Source: Nephromyces sp. MM_2019
Lineage: Eukaryota > Apicomplexa > Aconoidasida > Nephromycida
Reading direction: 5' to 3'
Length of the DNA stretch: 64,000 nucleotides
Assembly (NCBI GenBank): GCA_015657535.1
Contig: JADHZB010000253.1
Span: 1 to 64,000 of the forward strand
Numbering within the stretch: the stretch's first letter is position 1; each line of letters opens with the position of its first letter. This document shows positions 37,639-51,780 of this stretch, in pieces. The notes beneath the pieces are model-generated. The model searched no databases, was not told where the DNA came from, and worked only from the letters and a program-made list of their open reading frames with translations. The position numbers were made by a program, and so were the translations under genes.

Positions 37639-40017
37639 CAGCAAGAAGTGATAATCGGGCACGTATAAAGATTTAATTAAGAGGAAATCAGTACAAGAAG
37701 AGATTTTTTTGAACCAAAGGGAACAAACGAGAAATGGGGGAAGTGCTACTCTCATGAGAGAATTTTAGAGTTTTTAAGGCGCGTAATGCAAGCTGTGAGA
37801 TGCCGAAGTTGTCAGGCTCAGTCTGAAATTAATTTGCTTCGAAATCCAACTTTTAAGCTCTTGGTTAAAGCTTTATATGGGTGACCAACTCTTTCAAAAA
37901 TATAAAACATTCATAAGGCGATAAACGAATGTTCGCAAGGCGGCAAAGTAACAAAACATATAAAACATGAAAATCTAATTGATGAAGTCAAAATGATTAT
38001 ATTGAAAGACGAAATTTTCGTATACTTGGTGAGCTACTTATTGGTGAAATCTATGTTCTTGAAATAATTGCTCTTGCCTGATTGAATGAGTCCTTGCTTC
38101 ATATCCTTATTGTTTTATTCTCTTGGCATGAAAGCCTCACCGAAGCTCGGCCTTTTTAAAGCTAAAAAGGCAGTCCAAATTTTTAGACGCGAAGAACAGC
38201 GCTAGATTCGTGCAAGATTAAATTTCTTCGTGCAAGATTACACTGATGTAGAGGACGAGACTTTGAATTAATTGCGCTATGAAAAAAAGACACCCTATTT
38301 AATCTATATGATATAAGCTGGCTTCGTTTCTAGATAAGCGGGGTGGTAGCTAGAAATTTCCTAACGTAGATTAACTCAAAAGAATCCTGCAAATTCAGTA
38401 CTGGTCCCTTTAGCCACCGTTACGATAGCCATGAATCTGAAGTAGGCGCAAGCACGTCTTTATTACCGTCTTAGTCTCATGTAAGGACCTATACTATTGA
38501 CAAAGCATTATCTTCACCTTACGCAAGCGCTCAGTAAATCTATCACTTTGGCCTTCTTTTAGCAATGAGACCTCACACTATAAAGGTTCCATTCCTGTTT
38601 CATACTTCCTTGACGTAACAAGGACAATAGAATCTTATACGGTTACAACGTACCCGTCATTCTTATAAGGAAAGCTGCAAGCGTTTTCAACTCGTACTTC
38701 CTCCAAAATAAATATTTTTTCCTTGATATCTGTTCATTGTATAGGGATATGCATTATCACCTACACGATAGCCATGTTTTCGCGTTGCCGACGTCACAAA
38801 ATAATCAATGAAAACCCTGATTTTCGCCTTTTGCTAGCATTATCAGAGTTTTTATAACTACGACTCTTCTGGGGGCAAAATTAGCAGCCTACCAAAATTT
38901 TGATTTCTGCGGTGTTCTCTTACATCTTGTAATCATATTCTGCTCATGGCTCCTCGTTACATCAACGCCCATTTTTTACTTGTTAAGTATTTTTAATTCA
39001 AAAGCGTCCTCCCCATGACGGTAGCCAATATATTTGAGATTCTACCCCTTACCCGGTAATAAACACGCAACACTCCAGTCAGCCAAAACGAAAGCTACGA
39101 AACAAGGCGATTTCACCAAAAAGTGGAGCCAAAAACTTTAAAGCTATACAAGGAGACTATCAGCCTCTTGAGATTCACCAGAAAGCAACAGTAAGCTGCC
39201 TTGTAAGATTTTTATCTGCTCTTGCAATCGTTAAAAACCGTAAGTACCCGTAAGTTAACAATTAGAGTAAATGCCCCATAAAAGGTAATTTTCTGCATGG
39301 GAAATAGAGAGTTGCAGTACTGAAAAACAGTTTTGCTGAAAACAACTAAAAGCTATCAGAGCTAAGCATCAACTGATAGATGTCTACAAAAGTTACAATG
39401 AGCATGATTTCGGCATGAAACAAAATATAGCCCTTGCTATGCCTAGACTAATTGTCACAATAAAGGGGACGAAGAAGATGACATTTCCCCCCATACTACT
39501 ACGCATGGGCATGAAAGCAGATGTGGCATTTACAAAAAAATGCTATAAACGCACAGTAGCAACGTGATTATTCCAGAGACAATTCTTTGCATGCATAAAT
39601 GGACTGGCTCATCTAGATACAAGCGCTGTTTATCATGAAATTACTACGGCAGGAGCAAAGAACATCGTCCATAAGGGTTGGATAGCTGATTTAGAAGCTT
39701 CTACACAAACTTCACTGTTTGCATCTTTCTCTTGGAATATTTGCTGACTGATATGTTACTTATCTTCTTTAGAAGCTTCTACAAGGAAAATCCCTCAAAT
39801 CCAAATACATTACTCTTGGAAGGATAAGCTAAATGCTTCAGAACGATGTTTCATATATATTTTTTATTGTCACAATTTTTTCTAATAAGCAGGCCGAAAG
39901 AATACCGCTTCTCTCCCCGGAAAACTCTATAACTGCCTCAGAATTTGCAAGTCACATAAGAAAAGACACGGAAGCAGCCGACATATTATCATCATCATCA
40001 TAAGTGTGCTACCGCCG
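37639..40017. other. Gene-free stretch between convergent genes
   Basis: Lies between the 3' ends of the helical-repeat gene and the kinase gene. No open frame of note. It contains two short exact direct repeats (38207-38240 and 39690-39783). Confidence 0.5.
38207..38240. repeat. Short direct repeat
   Basis: The 14-mer TTCGTGCAAGATTA occurs at 38207-38220 and again at 38227-38240, a spacing of 20 nt, in intergenic DNA. Confidence 0.7.
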
Positions 40018-43000
40018 CTAGACTGGATTCTCCTTCTCAGAATACACTTTCTGTAGAATTCGCAGGATCTGGGAAAACATAGGCCTCCTATGTGGCTGTT
40101 GGTCCCAGCAAGCCGTCATCAGCGAACTATAGCAAGTGGAAAGTTGGGATGAGAATGAATGAACAGAAAGAAGCACCAGTAAGTAGGTGATAAAGGGGAT
40201 AAAGCAGTCGCTACGATGTGTTTATGTAATCACAAGTGAAAGTTAGTCCAAAAGCATGGAAGGAGATGATAGCGAACAGCTAAAGTTTCCAACGATATAC
40301 AAGAACAAATACATTACCCCAAATTATGAGCAATAGAAAAAAACACCAAGGCCAGCAACTTATTCTCGTCAGGGCATCAATTCATATTTCAAAAATACAC
40401 TTCCACAAACTACTCTAAAAAAGCAGTTGGAAGACGCGTTTCATCACGATAAAACACGGTTTGATCTGATAAAAAGCATCCAATGCTGACAAAAATACAT
40501 TGAAAAATAAAATACCCATGTACTCATATAAAAATAACACACACACAAGAGCTCCAAAAATTCGCGAATAATAAGTGCCACTGAAAAAATTCATCGAAAA
40601 CACATCTTACACTTTCTCACTTTAGTTGTGGTGGGGAATCCGAGGGTACTTTGCTGAGGTCAGGCCTTAAGCCTCTTGCGACAGCCATAGCAGCAGCCAC
40701 GGGGTTCTCAAAAATTCCCTCGTAAGGAACAGTCCCTGTAATAACCTCATACATGACTATACCATAGGAATAAATATCAACTTTTTCACCATAAGGGAGG
40801 TTATAGAACACTTCAGGTGCCATCCACAGATAAGTACCTGCAAGCTCCGTGATTGGTAAAACGCCAGCTTCATGTGTTATCCTGCTCATCCCAAAGTCGG
40901 AAACCTGCAAAAGATAAGTTGGGGAATGCAAAGAAGCAATCTAAATGCAGAGAAAACGTTAAAGAATAAATAATTCAAGCAAAACATGCTCCTTACACCG
41001 TTCGCACACACCAGAAATCAACGGTAAAAAAAAAGAGAGCAACTCCTTTATCATCCATATCGGGAAGCTTTTTCTCTTGAGGATGGCCTTTTCTTACAAT
41101 CTCTCTTCCCCCCCAACTTCTATCAGATGAGGGTAGCACCTAGCAAATCTCGTGCCTCCCTTATCCCCTCTACATGAAAGCAAATGAAAAGAGCATTCAT
41201 TACTAAATTTCATGGTCTACAATGAAAAAACTATTATAACCACTCAACGACACAACCCCCCACTCTCTACACACACCCCCCACATCTGAAAACAAAAAAT
41301 TATTATGCGTAGTGTACATACACAAGCGTAAGACATAGCTAGAACTAAGATTTCTGCGTCTTATCAAGCGATATTTTTTTGGAAACCAAACACAGACAAA
41401 ATTTCTAAAAGGAGCATCATCTTCCCATGAAAAACCTCTATGAACGGCAGCTTATCTTAATGAAAAACCCCGGGAGCTATTATTCTTGAAACCCCTACTA
41501 ACTTTTGATACAGGAACACCATTCTCATTAGAAATAGGATCAGCAAGAAGAATATTCAACGACTTCAAATCGCGATGGATGATCTTTGGTTTGGATTCAT
41601 GAAGGTAATTGCAGCCCTTGGCCACGTCTATGATAATCTTCAACTTTTGTAGCCACGAAAAATTGAAATTTCGAGTGCTATGAATAGCATCAAATAGGCT
41701 TCCTCCAGCGCAATATTCAGTGACTACAGCATGAGGTTGCGACTGTGTGACAACACCCATAAGAAGCACCAGGTTAGGGTGTCGCACACGCGACATGATA
41801 GCCAACTCCCTCAGCAAATCCTTTTTTATGTTAAATATAGCTGTATTAAACTGTTTTACAGCTACATCGGTCCCAGACCATGAAGCTTTCAAAACAGTAG
41901 AGGTGGAGCCCACACCGATACTCTTTTGAATGAAGATTTTTGAAGGATCAATTTCCAATTCTCTAAGCCATAACAATGTCATTGGATCTGTACCTTCATC
42001 CTTTGCATCCCCTAAATCTTCCCAAATCTTGTGATTTCGCTCCATATAAATATCATCGGCTTGCTTAAGGTTTTTCTCCCAAATATATAGCGCATCTGGA
42101 CCCTGGAGCAAACCTCCACCTCGTAAGGGATCAGGGTATATGGGCGGTTGAGGAACGAGGGCGGGACGTTGGGGTTGCCGCTGATTGAGTAGCCCTCCAG
42201 GTTGTTGATTAAATAGCCCTCCAGGCTGCTGATTGAGTAGCCCTCCAGAAGCACTAACGCTTGGAGAAGGAAATCGCTGTTTTTTTGGCGAATTCCCATG
42301 CATAGCTACTGGCAGTATGCCTACATAAGGATAAGGACCAGGAAAAGCTCCGTGAAAATAACCTTGATCAATCGCCTGCATAGCTTCCTGCGACAGATTC
42401 ACTTCATTCACAGCCGTTCGACCATTGTATACCAAGTTGTGAGGCCGTGTATCCAAGGGTTTCGTATCATTGCCATGATTAGAGACAATCTTTTCCTTTC
42501 TCATAACTTGCGGCGGCAAGCTCTTTTCCAACTGAAAAGGAGGGTTGCGAGGAAAGGGATTATCATTTGAGGGCAGCTCCTGCTGCAGGGGTGGTGGGAT
42601 ATGTATACGCAGGTTCCGCTGTTTCTGGTCGCCAAGGGGGGTTCTAGAATCGTCACCGCTGTTACAAATCTCATTTTTAGCCTCTCCACGTTCCTCGGGC
42701 TGCCAGTCACGACGAACGAAGCCTATGCCTTTGTGAGCAGCTCTTTCAAATTCGTCCTTTAACAGATTGTCCAACTGTGAAGGTGACGAATTTTTCCGCA
42801 GAGTATCTTCAGCAGGCGGTGAAATGTCATAAGGAAGCCATTCAACTGCTGAATTAGCCGCTGAAAGCTTAGTTTGAGAATCCGGAGAATTCACACATTC
42901 TGAAGCAGCAATCCCTCGTCGCATCACATTCAATTTTTCGTCCATTTGTGAGAAGCCGGAAAACGCAGAATTTGAAGCACCACCTTCATACATGCTAGAA

Positions 43001-46000
43001 CTCCCAGAATCCCTTACCAAGTCAGAATTCTCGTAACTTCTCGCTGGAACCACGTTATCATTCTTTGATGTTGTGATTTCTGGGAGTCTAGTTGTCATCC
43101 TGTCGCGTTTTTGATCATCGACTGACTCTCGGGAAAAATCCCCATGAGTAGAGACAAAATCCAATTTTTCAAAAGTTGCTAATACTGGCAATGTGCTTCT
43201 GTCGGGTACTGTATATTTTTGGACGAAAGGAGGCCTTTCTAGCTCATTGAAATGCTGCATAGAAGTTCGATTTACGTTTGAGGAATCATGATATATTTTT
43301 GCTTTCCTCGATGTTTTATATGTGGGATACAATGGACTGCCTCCACCGTCACTACTACGCCTATTTGCAGAGTGTGTGGAAAGTGTTTCCCTCTTCTTGG
43401 AAGCAGCTATTCGTTGCCCCATTTCAGGGCTTCTCCTACTATGGTTGTTGGAGTCACTCTTTTCCTGGGCTTGTAAAAGAGCATGCCGCGAATTAAGCTT
43501 CTCCTTGCTGAAAGCTTCATCTGAAACCTCACTTTTGGAGAGGAGAGACTTGCCTTTCATAATAGCAAACGCCTGAAATGTAGCAGAATCACCTGTTTTT
43601 AAGAAATTCGCTTGGATATTCGGCAATTCTTTATGCCTACCTAGGCTATCAACTCTAAAGCTTCCCCGTTCTCGAAACTTATGGAACGGAGGGGGGGCAA
43701 GATGAATTGATGCCGTGTCTGCTGTATCATCCATTAGTCTAGAAGGGGGCAGAGATGAAGCCCGACGAGAGCTATTACGCGTGGAAGTGCCTATAAATTT
43801 CCTAGAATCACGCAAAGAGGTTCCGTCTTCTTTTTTTTTTTCTTCTTCTTCTCGAGAAATCTGTGAGTTTGAGTTCTCTCTCGTATCTATGCAGCAGTGA
43901 GGCAAGGTTTTTTGGTGAGAACTACTCTTTGCACTCTGCTTCTGCAGAGGAGAATCTGATAGAAAGTCAATATGCCTTGAGGAGCTGTAAAACCTCACCT
44001 GTGGCGTTTTTGCATGCAAAGGAGAAAATTCTCTTCTAGTCATCAAATTTTCACCTGATAAAAAAAATGGTTTGGTGTGTGTGTGTGTGAAAATCAGCTC
44101 GACTATATGTTTTATGCTTTAGAAATAAAGCAGCTGATTTCCTCCCATTCATTGCACTTGAAATGAAGTCAAAGAGAGGTTAGTATATCATTCAAAATAT
44201 AATACGCTTATCATGAAATTTATGACAGTATAGCTTCACATATGATATGCTTGCCTTTACAGGCTGAGAATAAAATAACATGTGGATCCAAGTGGATACT
44301 TATGAGGCTATCGGGAAGTTGTAAAATCTGGGAGGTGCTACCAGAGAGAGTAAAATTTACTTGTCAATAATAAAACATAACGAAAAGGCGGTATCCTACT
44401 ATACACAAGAGAGTGAAGCGAAATACAAAACATACCTATCAAAACTGCTGAACTATATACGCTCACTTCAATCTTAAAAACCGAGTTGAACCACACTAAA
44501 GCCATGGCTAAAGATGGGTGTGTTTGAAAAACGTACTCAAACTTTTCAAGGTGTACATACACTGCAGCGTGGTTGAAATTCTGTGCGTGTCTCTTTCAAT
44601 GTATTCAAGCTTCTCCAGGAGTACATACAATGCCACACCAAATTAAACTGCACACAGTCTTCACATGCTCCAGAAAAAACCAATAAATAAATACAAAATC
44701 ACATTGAAATCTACCGCTTCACCTACCAATTTGCATTTCCAGTAACCTTGTGCCGCTATTCCAAGCCATATCACTATATACTTTACCCTCCCTCCACTTT
44801 TTCCCTGATGGCTTCATAAGATCAGCTTTACTATGCAGAGAAGAAACTCCTTTGCGTTCATTCTCCTCCTTTGAAAAATTCTGTTCATACCCCCTCCTTC
44901 CAGTTTGTTTTCTATGCTTTGACTTTAAGACCACAGACTTACTACCATTAACAGCATGCGTAGCACCTTTTTTCCTTATTATTTCATCACCATTCATCAA
45001 ATCTGGAGAATTATTTTCTGTTTTTGCCTCCGACATTCCTGGGTTGAGTGGGTATGCCTTTTTGTGAGTGTGTTGGTGGGTGTGCGGGTGCGTGGCCGTG
45101 TAGGTGTAGGGGAAAGAAGCCCTATTAGCTGGTACAGGCAGAATATTGGAAGGCGTACTCTTCCACCTGCAGGTCTCACGCTCAAAAGAAGCCCGTGTAG
45201 GCACAGTGGGATCAGTAAATTTGCCAGTACTACTACCACCATGATGAATGTCATTCATCTTCTTGGAAAAAGCCTCTTTTTTATGTGAAATCTTGCCTTT
45301 ACCTACGCTCTTCTTGCTAGGATCAATCGAATCTGCACTTTTTTCCTTACTTGAGGTAGTAGACTCGACTTTTTTGAGAGATTTCCGATCATTAACGAGC
45401 TTTGCTACGCTACTGTGCGATGACCTACTGTTTGGTTGCTCGGTATCACTACTAGAGTGAGAATCTCTCTTTAAAATAGCCTGAAGATCATCAAAAAGCG
45501 CCGAAACACACGCTACATGTTCATCCTTTTCTTTACTTATCTTTGGAGATTCCAACGTCACCTCAACACTCGACGGGGTAGTATCGGAAGACAAGGAGCA
45601 AGAAGACCATTCTATATATGAATTTAAAGCAGAAAGAAGGGCAGTCTCAAAGCTTAACAAAGTCTTTACAAGCTGTAGCTGAAATTCCAATGGAGGAATA
45701 GGATTCACCGAAGTACGGAACATCAAGGAAACCATCGGTAGCTTTCGGGTAAGGAAAGATGAATCGCCCTCCTTTTCAACGGTATCTGCGAAAAAGAAGA
45801 TTGCGTGAGAGCAAGAGAGAAAGTAGGGGTGAGTGTTCCTGAATTTCATCAGAGTAACAAGTAAGTCTCATTGGAGAATTTTCTCCTTGAGAAAGATTAG
45901 GGGGGGATAGGCATGAACTCGATTGTAGCTTGTTGAGTATTTTGAGTAAGGTAGCGGTTGACCAACAATATAAAAGCAACCAAAAAATTAATGAAAAGAT

Positions 46001-49000
46001 TCTGATTTTGAAGAATATTGAGAGGTCAAGGCAGGAACACATGCATTAGTTTTGGCAGGCCGATTTAGGAGCGAAATAAGAGCATGGGCAGCTGTATAGG
46101 GAGTTTCGACAAAGTTTTGATGAAATAAAAAGTTAAAGAAAGATATTTGTTTAAGTACTCAATATTGTAATGATTATTTCTGTATTTGCGTTGTGTGGGT
46201 AAAAAAATTAGCGAGAGAACAGCAAGAATACCGTAAAAATCCTTACGTCAAGAGAAGATTTCAGCTTGAAAGCGAGTATCCGTTGATGCACAAAAAATCT
46301 TCATCCAGAAAAAAAACCGAAAGATTAGCACGTACCCATGAGATTATGATAACAATCAGGGATTGAGAAAACAAGCAAATCGCAAGATAACACACACGCC
46401 AGAGATTAAAGAAATATATTGTGTGCAAAGTGAAGTATGCATATATAACTGATACTTATTATATCCGAAATACTTAATAAGAGAAGTCAGTAAATGCCTG
46501 AAATACCAAAAAAACTGAAAAAACCCAGTTAAAAAGGCATAGAAAGATTATCCTGAAAGCTTCCCAACACAAAAGTTATGGCAGCTAAAATTAAACACAT
46601 TAAAGTGATTCACAAGACAAAAATATCAAAGCATAAACATCAGCATGAGGTGTACGTACAGGCACCCATATGAGGAACAGGATGCTCAGCATAGAGCTGC
46701 CCTGGAAAAAAGTGAAAAAAACCTCTATGCTTAGTAGGGAGCGAGCTAACGAAGCCCCACACTATTGATTCAGCCTCCAGAATATGAGCAAAGATTAGGA
46801 ATTTGTGTGCGAAAAAAATTATTGAAAAAATCAGAGCTTTTGAAGACAGCAAACCGGCTGCACCTACACTAAGAAAAAGGATACTATATTAGCCAAAAAA
46901 CAGCATAGACTAGCAGTATAACCTAAAAAAACATATATATAAATATAGCATTGCAAGTTACAGGATTCGGAGGTGCTCCTCTTGAAGATTCAATGCGAAA
47001 CACAAGGCAATACCTAGCTTAGAAAAAGAAGAGCAGTTTGAAGCAAAAAACACCAAAATTTCTACAAGAAAATAGGATTACCATTAAAAGTTGCTGCTAA
47101 AGGGAGTTCCGGGTAGCATTGTAAAACTAGCCACTGGAAAATTCCAACAACAATATCGCGTAAAGCAAAGAGCTCTTCTCTCAGCAGTTCCACAGAAAAT
47201 TCCTTCAGTTTATGAAATTTCAAGAAGAATCTAGAAACTATCTCTCTGTGGAAGCTGACAATCACTGTAAGGTACATTAATAAGCTGCAGAAAAAAGGAA
47301 AAAAAAGCATTTTTCAGAGATTTCGTCAGTTATTAATTAGATTGAACACACTAAACCCTACACACAACACACACCGTGAAGATAGTAAAGTATTAGGTTG
47401 ATACGCTTTATTTTTATAGGATAGAGGAAGACGTCAAAAAGGTTTTACAAAAAAGTATTATCCTGAAAATTTATTCAACTGAAATATGCCTATTCCAAAA
47501 TTCAAAACGCTCAATGCTAACTACCTTAAAAAGTGCAGGTAGTCCAAACTAAAAAGTAAGCTAAAACCTAGTAGGCACGAAGGATAAGTAGAAAAATGGC
47601 AAAAAAACACACACAAGCAAAAATCATCACAATTGACTTAAAAGAGCGAACAAGAGGGTAAATGAAGAGAAGAACAAGAGGATAAAACAGGGCTAGTATT
47701 AAACAAATAGAGAACCTTCTGAGAGAGAAAGAGTTAAAAATCGAAGAGAGAAGAAAAACACAAAAAAATCTCCTAATCGAAGGTGAAAAACCACAAATTG
47801 AGAGTATGAAACAGAACAAGCAAAAAGGCCTGAAATTTTCAAGGAAAAACCCTAAAAGAGCAGCTGCTCTTACGTTGAACAGGGAAGTTTAAGACTTAAA
47901 AGATAAAGTTATTCACAAAGGGTTACACGGTAGAAAATAAAGAGGGGGTAGCCTAGAAGAATATCACGTCAAATTGAGAACGGAGTATCAGAGTCTTAGC
48001 TAAATACAGAGTAGCTTTTCAAGGCTGAGGTGGGTAGTAAACGTGATTTTCGCATGGAAAATGACAAGTTTGAAGACGAAGCTGATACCCAATGCTGTGT
48101 GTGCGATGCAGTACCCTAATTATTATATTAGCAGCAAATTTCAGCAGTCTCATCTTCACAAGAAACCTCATTAGAAAAGACTATATGCGCGCACACACAC
48201 CAGAAGATACAAGGGTCTTATCTTCACAAAAAAAATTTCATCAAAGAATATATCCGCACACACACACACACACACACACCGTAAGAAATAAAAGGTGATA
48301 ATAATCTCTCTACCAGCAAAAAGTCCCTATAATTAGCGTAATCTATACAAAAATAGGCTACAAAACTAAATCTTTTATCCCCCACGTCTAAACAAAATTT
48401 TCTAGTAAAAAGACTTCGATTAGACAAACATATAACAAGATTGTAGCCATTATAATGTGTGTGAAAAGAAGATGTCTAGTCCTTATAAAGCAGGCTATAA
48501 CCTCTCAAAGATTCCTACAACTTCATCATTTGTTGCTTCTCCAGTCTGTGACAGTAGATATTCAAACATTACTCGAGGATGCCAACATGCTGCAGATAAC
48601 AGAAGAAAAGGGGAGCTCAGGAATAGATAAAAAAACACAAAAAAAATACACACACAAACTAGCATAAATCTTCAAGAAATTCAAGAGTCTAAAAGATCTT
48701 CGAGCAAGCTGAAAGCATTGACAAAGCTTTCCTTGGTAAAGCAGATTTAAAAAATGATAATTTATAAGCATTTTTCAAAGGATTTAGCCGTGAATAGAAA
48801 AGGGAATTAAAAATAGAAGAAGATTACGCTGCTGAATGAACTCCAGAAAACTGATGTTTTTCTCAAAAATTACTCTAAAAAAGGAGTCAAAAAAGATGAA
48901 GATGCCTAAAGAACAGATGTTTGGCCAATAAAAATAATGACTTGTTTCTCAAGATTCTGCAGTGCTATCGAGAATGAATGATCAGCAGGTTTATAGATGC

Positions 49001-51780
49001 TTCAAAGCAGTTTTAATATAAGGCTATACGTACAATGCCTGAAGGAATTACCGTTCTATCTCAAAGGTAAATGAACAAAAATAGACTCAAAAAACACACA
49101 CTTACGTTTGAAGTATTGAGACCAAAGCATATATCGCTCCAAACCAAATTGAATGCAATCAAGATATCCAATCAAAGACTCCTTAATAGGCTGTATGCAT
49201 AATATAAAAAACAGCTCTAAATTGCTTATCTACAATATCTTTATATCCTAGTTAGAATTTTCGTTACGACACACAGCAAACACGCTTCAGCTATAAAAGG
49301 CATCAATTTGGATATATCACACAAACTATACGCAATTTTTATGTCAAACACATGGAAGAAGCCGATGATAGATTCCACACATGCGCAAGCCTATGGAAAA
49401 AATATAATTTTTACACACACAGATCTATAAGGGAAGAAAAAAAAAAAGTGTCAAACGCAGGGATAAGCACAGAAAATCCATACATCAAGATTCAGAGGGG
49501 AAAAAAACTCCAAAATAATGGGAAAATCACTCAATATCTGCGTGTCGCTTGTAAAAGTTGAAAGCTACCGTGTGTGCTGCTAAATTACCTAGGATTTTGC
49601 AAAAACGCAGGTGCAATAAACCAATTTGAAGATATATAAAAAGGGAGGAAATACCTGCATTTCCACATCCTCAGAGCAACTTTGAAATTTCTTCCTCCAC
49701 AACTTTCTAAGCATTCCTAGAGTGCTTGAAATCTCATGGATGCATATATCTTCAGGATGCAGCTGCAATAACACACCCAATAGAAGATTAAAAACCGCAA
49801 AAAATAGTCATTCGCTTGAGAATATATCACTGGTAATGTATGCAAAAACATGAAATCCGGTTGAACCCCCGCCAGCCAAAAAACCTAGTTTAAAGACAAC
49901 GTAGCACGCAATTGGGGAGAACAGTTTAGCTATAAAAATCTATTAGCCAACAAAAATTAAAAGGAAAAGAAAACACAAAGAAATTGAAGCATCTATATAT
50001 AAAAGTATATATTCCAGCAGCTTCATACTAACATCAGCATGATAAAAAAGCTCAAATTGTGTTTTATGCATGCATTTGGCAACCTTCAAAGCTGCTATAG
50101 AGCAGACAAGCACAATAAAACGCATAATTCGACTTTAAAAACTAGAAATAATCCTCAATTCGCAAGGAAAAAGAGAAAACACTGAGCTTTTCAAACAAGA
50201 AAAAGGACGCCTTGTCGATTATAAACTATCGCCCAAATGAAAAGAAAAAAATGAAGTCAATCAAGTGCTGCTATGAGCTAGTTAAATCAAGTAAAACAAA
50301 CCGCAAGTCTTCATCCCGTGATACTTTATTAAAATAAAAAAAAATGAATTTCATAGCTCAAAAACATGCAAACACGTGTTAAAAGTACGGAACTTTCTCT
50401 TTAATAGGCCCTTCTACCTTCACAGCCAAGTAGTGGAAGAATATCAAGCTCTTGTACGCTGTGATCACTTCAAAATGAGCATCAGTACTCCCATTCCATA
50501 TAGAGGCTATAATTTTCTTCAATTTTCCCACTGATAAAAGCGAACGGACTGCCAGCTCATGAAGTGCATCGGAATCCACTGAATTCTCTCTAGAAAAGAA
50601 AAAGTAGCATGCAAAACATAAAAATCATGGAGGAAAAGGCAGGCCTATATAATGGCTAGGATTTCTCAGCTCATTTGCATCATCTCAGGAAGTTTTTTTT
50701 TCATAATTTCTTTGAAATAATTTCTTTAGAATAAACATATTGATTAATGTCCAAAACAGAAAAAAATGCACCAGGAGGAAAGAATTAACTAATTTGCAAA
50801 CAAACTTACTATATAAGGCGCTAAAGGGGGGCGTAGCATTAAAAACGTAAATACTATTTTCAAGAATACGACAAAGAAAATTTCAAAGCACTTGAGAAAA
50901 AAACTCAGAAACTGAAGCGCTGCCTCCAAATGATAGTGAAGAATATCAAGATTTCCAATAAATATGAAAAATACATTTTTCTCAAACTTTACTTCACGAG
51001 GAGATAATTCAAATGGGAAAAGTATGACCATTTAGAGTTGAGGGGAAAATATACGGCAATATTGAACTTAATCATGCGAATAGTTTAATCTTAGATGGTA
51101 TACACGATCCTTCAAAATAAGCAAATACCTCTGTAATTGATTGCATACAGGAAACTCAGAAAATTTGGCAAAAATTAGCGAATACTGACAATAGAAAAGA
51201 CATCAGCAAACGCATAATTGACAGTTTCATACAAAAATTGCACTGCCTTTATTTCAAGAGCAAGCGAAAAAAATTACCCCAGAAAAGTCTGTGTGTACCT
51301 CAAAGCTAACATGCTGTAAGTGCACATACACCTTTTAGTGTCAAACGAAAGGTAGAAAGCACTTTGATTTTTAGATGGGAAAAAGTCTATTTAAAAAGTT
51401 CATATTTTAAAAAGTATATATCCTACGCATATGCTCGAGAAAAGTCGTAAAATATCTTTTATATTAAAAACTCTTCTACACTTTATGCTACATAATTTGC
51501 TAATAATGAAGGTGCTAAAACAAGCTTTTTACCACATCCCTGAGCTTCATCTACATTTCTTATAAGCCGCTCTTCCCCACTTAAAATGAAGCAGAAGAGA
51601 ACCTAGCAAAAAAACTAGCCTGTTGAAGAACTTCTTTAGCCACCGATTTACCCTTCCCATTAACTTTTCGATAAGCGACTTCATGGCAGCACTCAAAGGA
51701 GAACCCCATCTATTCTCCGGGAAATGTATGCATGTGTGCGTGGCTCCATTTGCGGGTGCATGGAAACTGTCTCTTTGCAT
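40018..51780 (-). CDS. Large tyrosine-kinase-like (TKL/Raf-CTR1-type) protein kinase, at least 13 exons
   Basis: Well-supported exons (minus): 45785-44727, 44054-41503, 40904-40621 and 40126-40018. Likely 5' exons: 51780-51652, 51184-51129, 50589-50418, 50094-50033, 49762-49655, 49190-49106, 48731-48656, 47284-47082 and 46701-46660, plus a tentative 50225-50183. With the tentative exon included, all keep phase, for about 1,650 aa. The C-terminus is a complete TKL kinase: Gly-rich loop GVGSTSTV, VAVK lysine, RELAIM glutamate, HRDLKSLN, SDFGMSR, GTYLWMAPEV and ACWDQQPHRRP. HRDLKSLN and WMAPEV are typical of plant CTR1/Raf-like MAPKKKs, so Ser/Thr kinase activity is expected. About 1,200 residues before it are Ser/Lys/Asn/Pro-rich and disordered, with three or four copies of GGLLNQQP near 42180-42250. 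The N-terminal exons encode a helical module, perhaps ANTH/ENTH-like. The start codon and the splice sites at 48656 and 50225-50183 are least certain. Confidence 0.78.
44075..44089. repeat. (GT)n microsatellite
   Basis: Seven to eight GT units lie just upstream of the acceptor of the large kinase exon; on the coding strand they read as CA units inside the intron. Confidence 0.8.
48257..48279. repeat. (CA)n microsatellite
   Basis: About eleven CA units in what is probably an intron of the large kinase gene. No function is implied. Confidence 0.9.

Noticed and set aside
42012..42570. Several open frames on both strands inside the large kinase exon
   Set aside because: They overlap the continuous 850-codon kinase exon and are shadows.
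45776..46042. Minus-strand open frame just upstream of the 45785 exon
   Set aside because: It runs through the acceptor at 45786-45788 in the reading frame of the next exon; the part upstream reads as a hydrophobic translated intron and no good donor follows.
49840..49890. GGTTCAA-type sequence on the minus strand resembling a tRNA T-arm
   Set aside because: The position closing the T-loop is not C and no acceptor or anticodon stem could be built.
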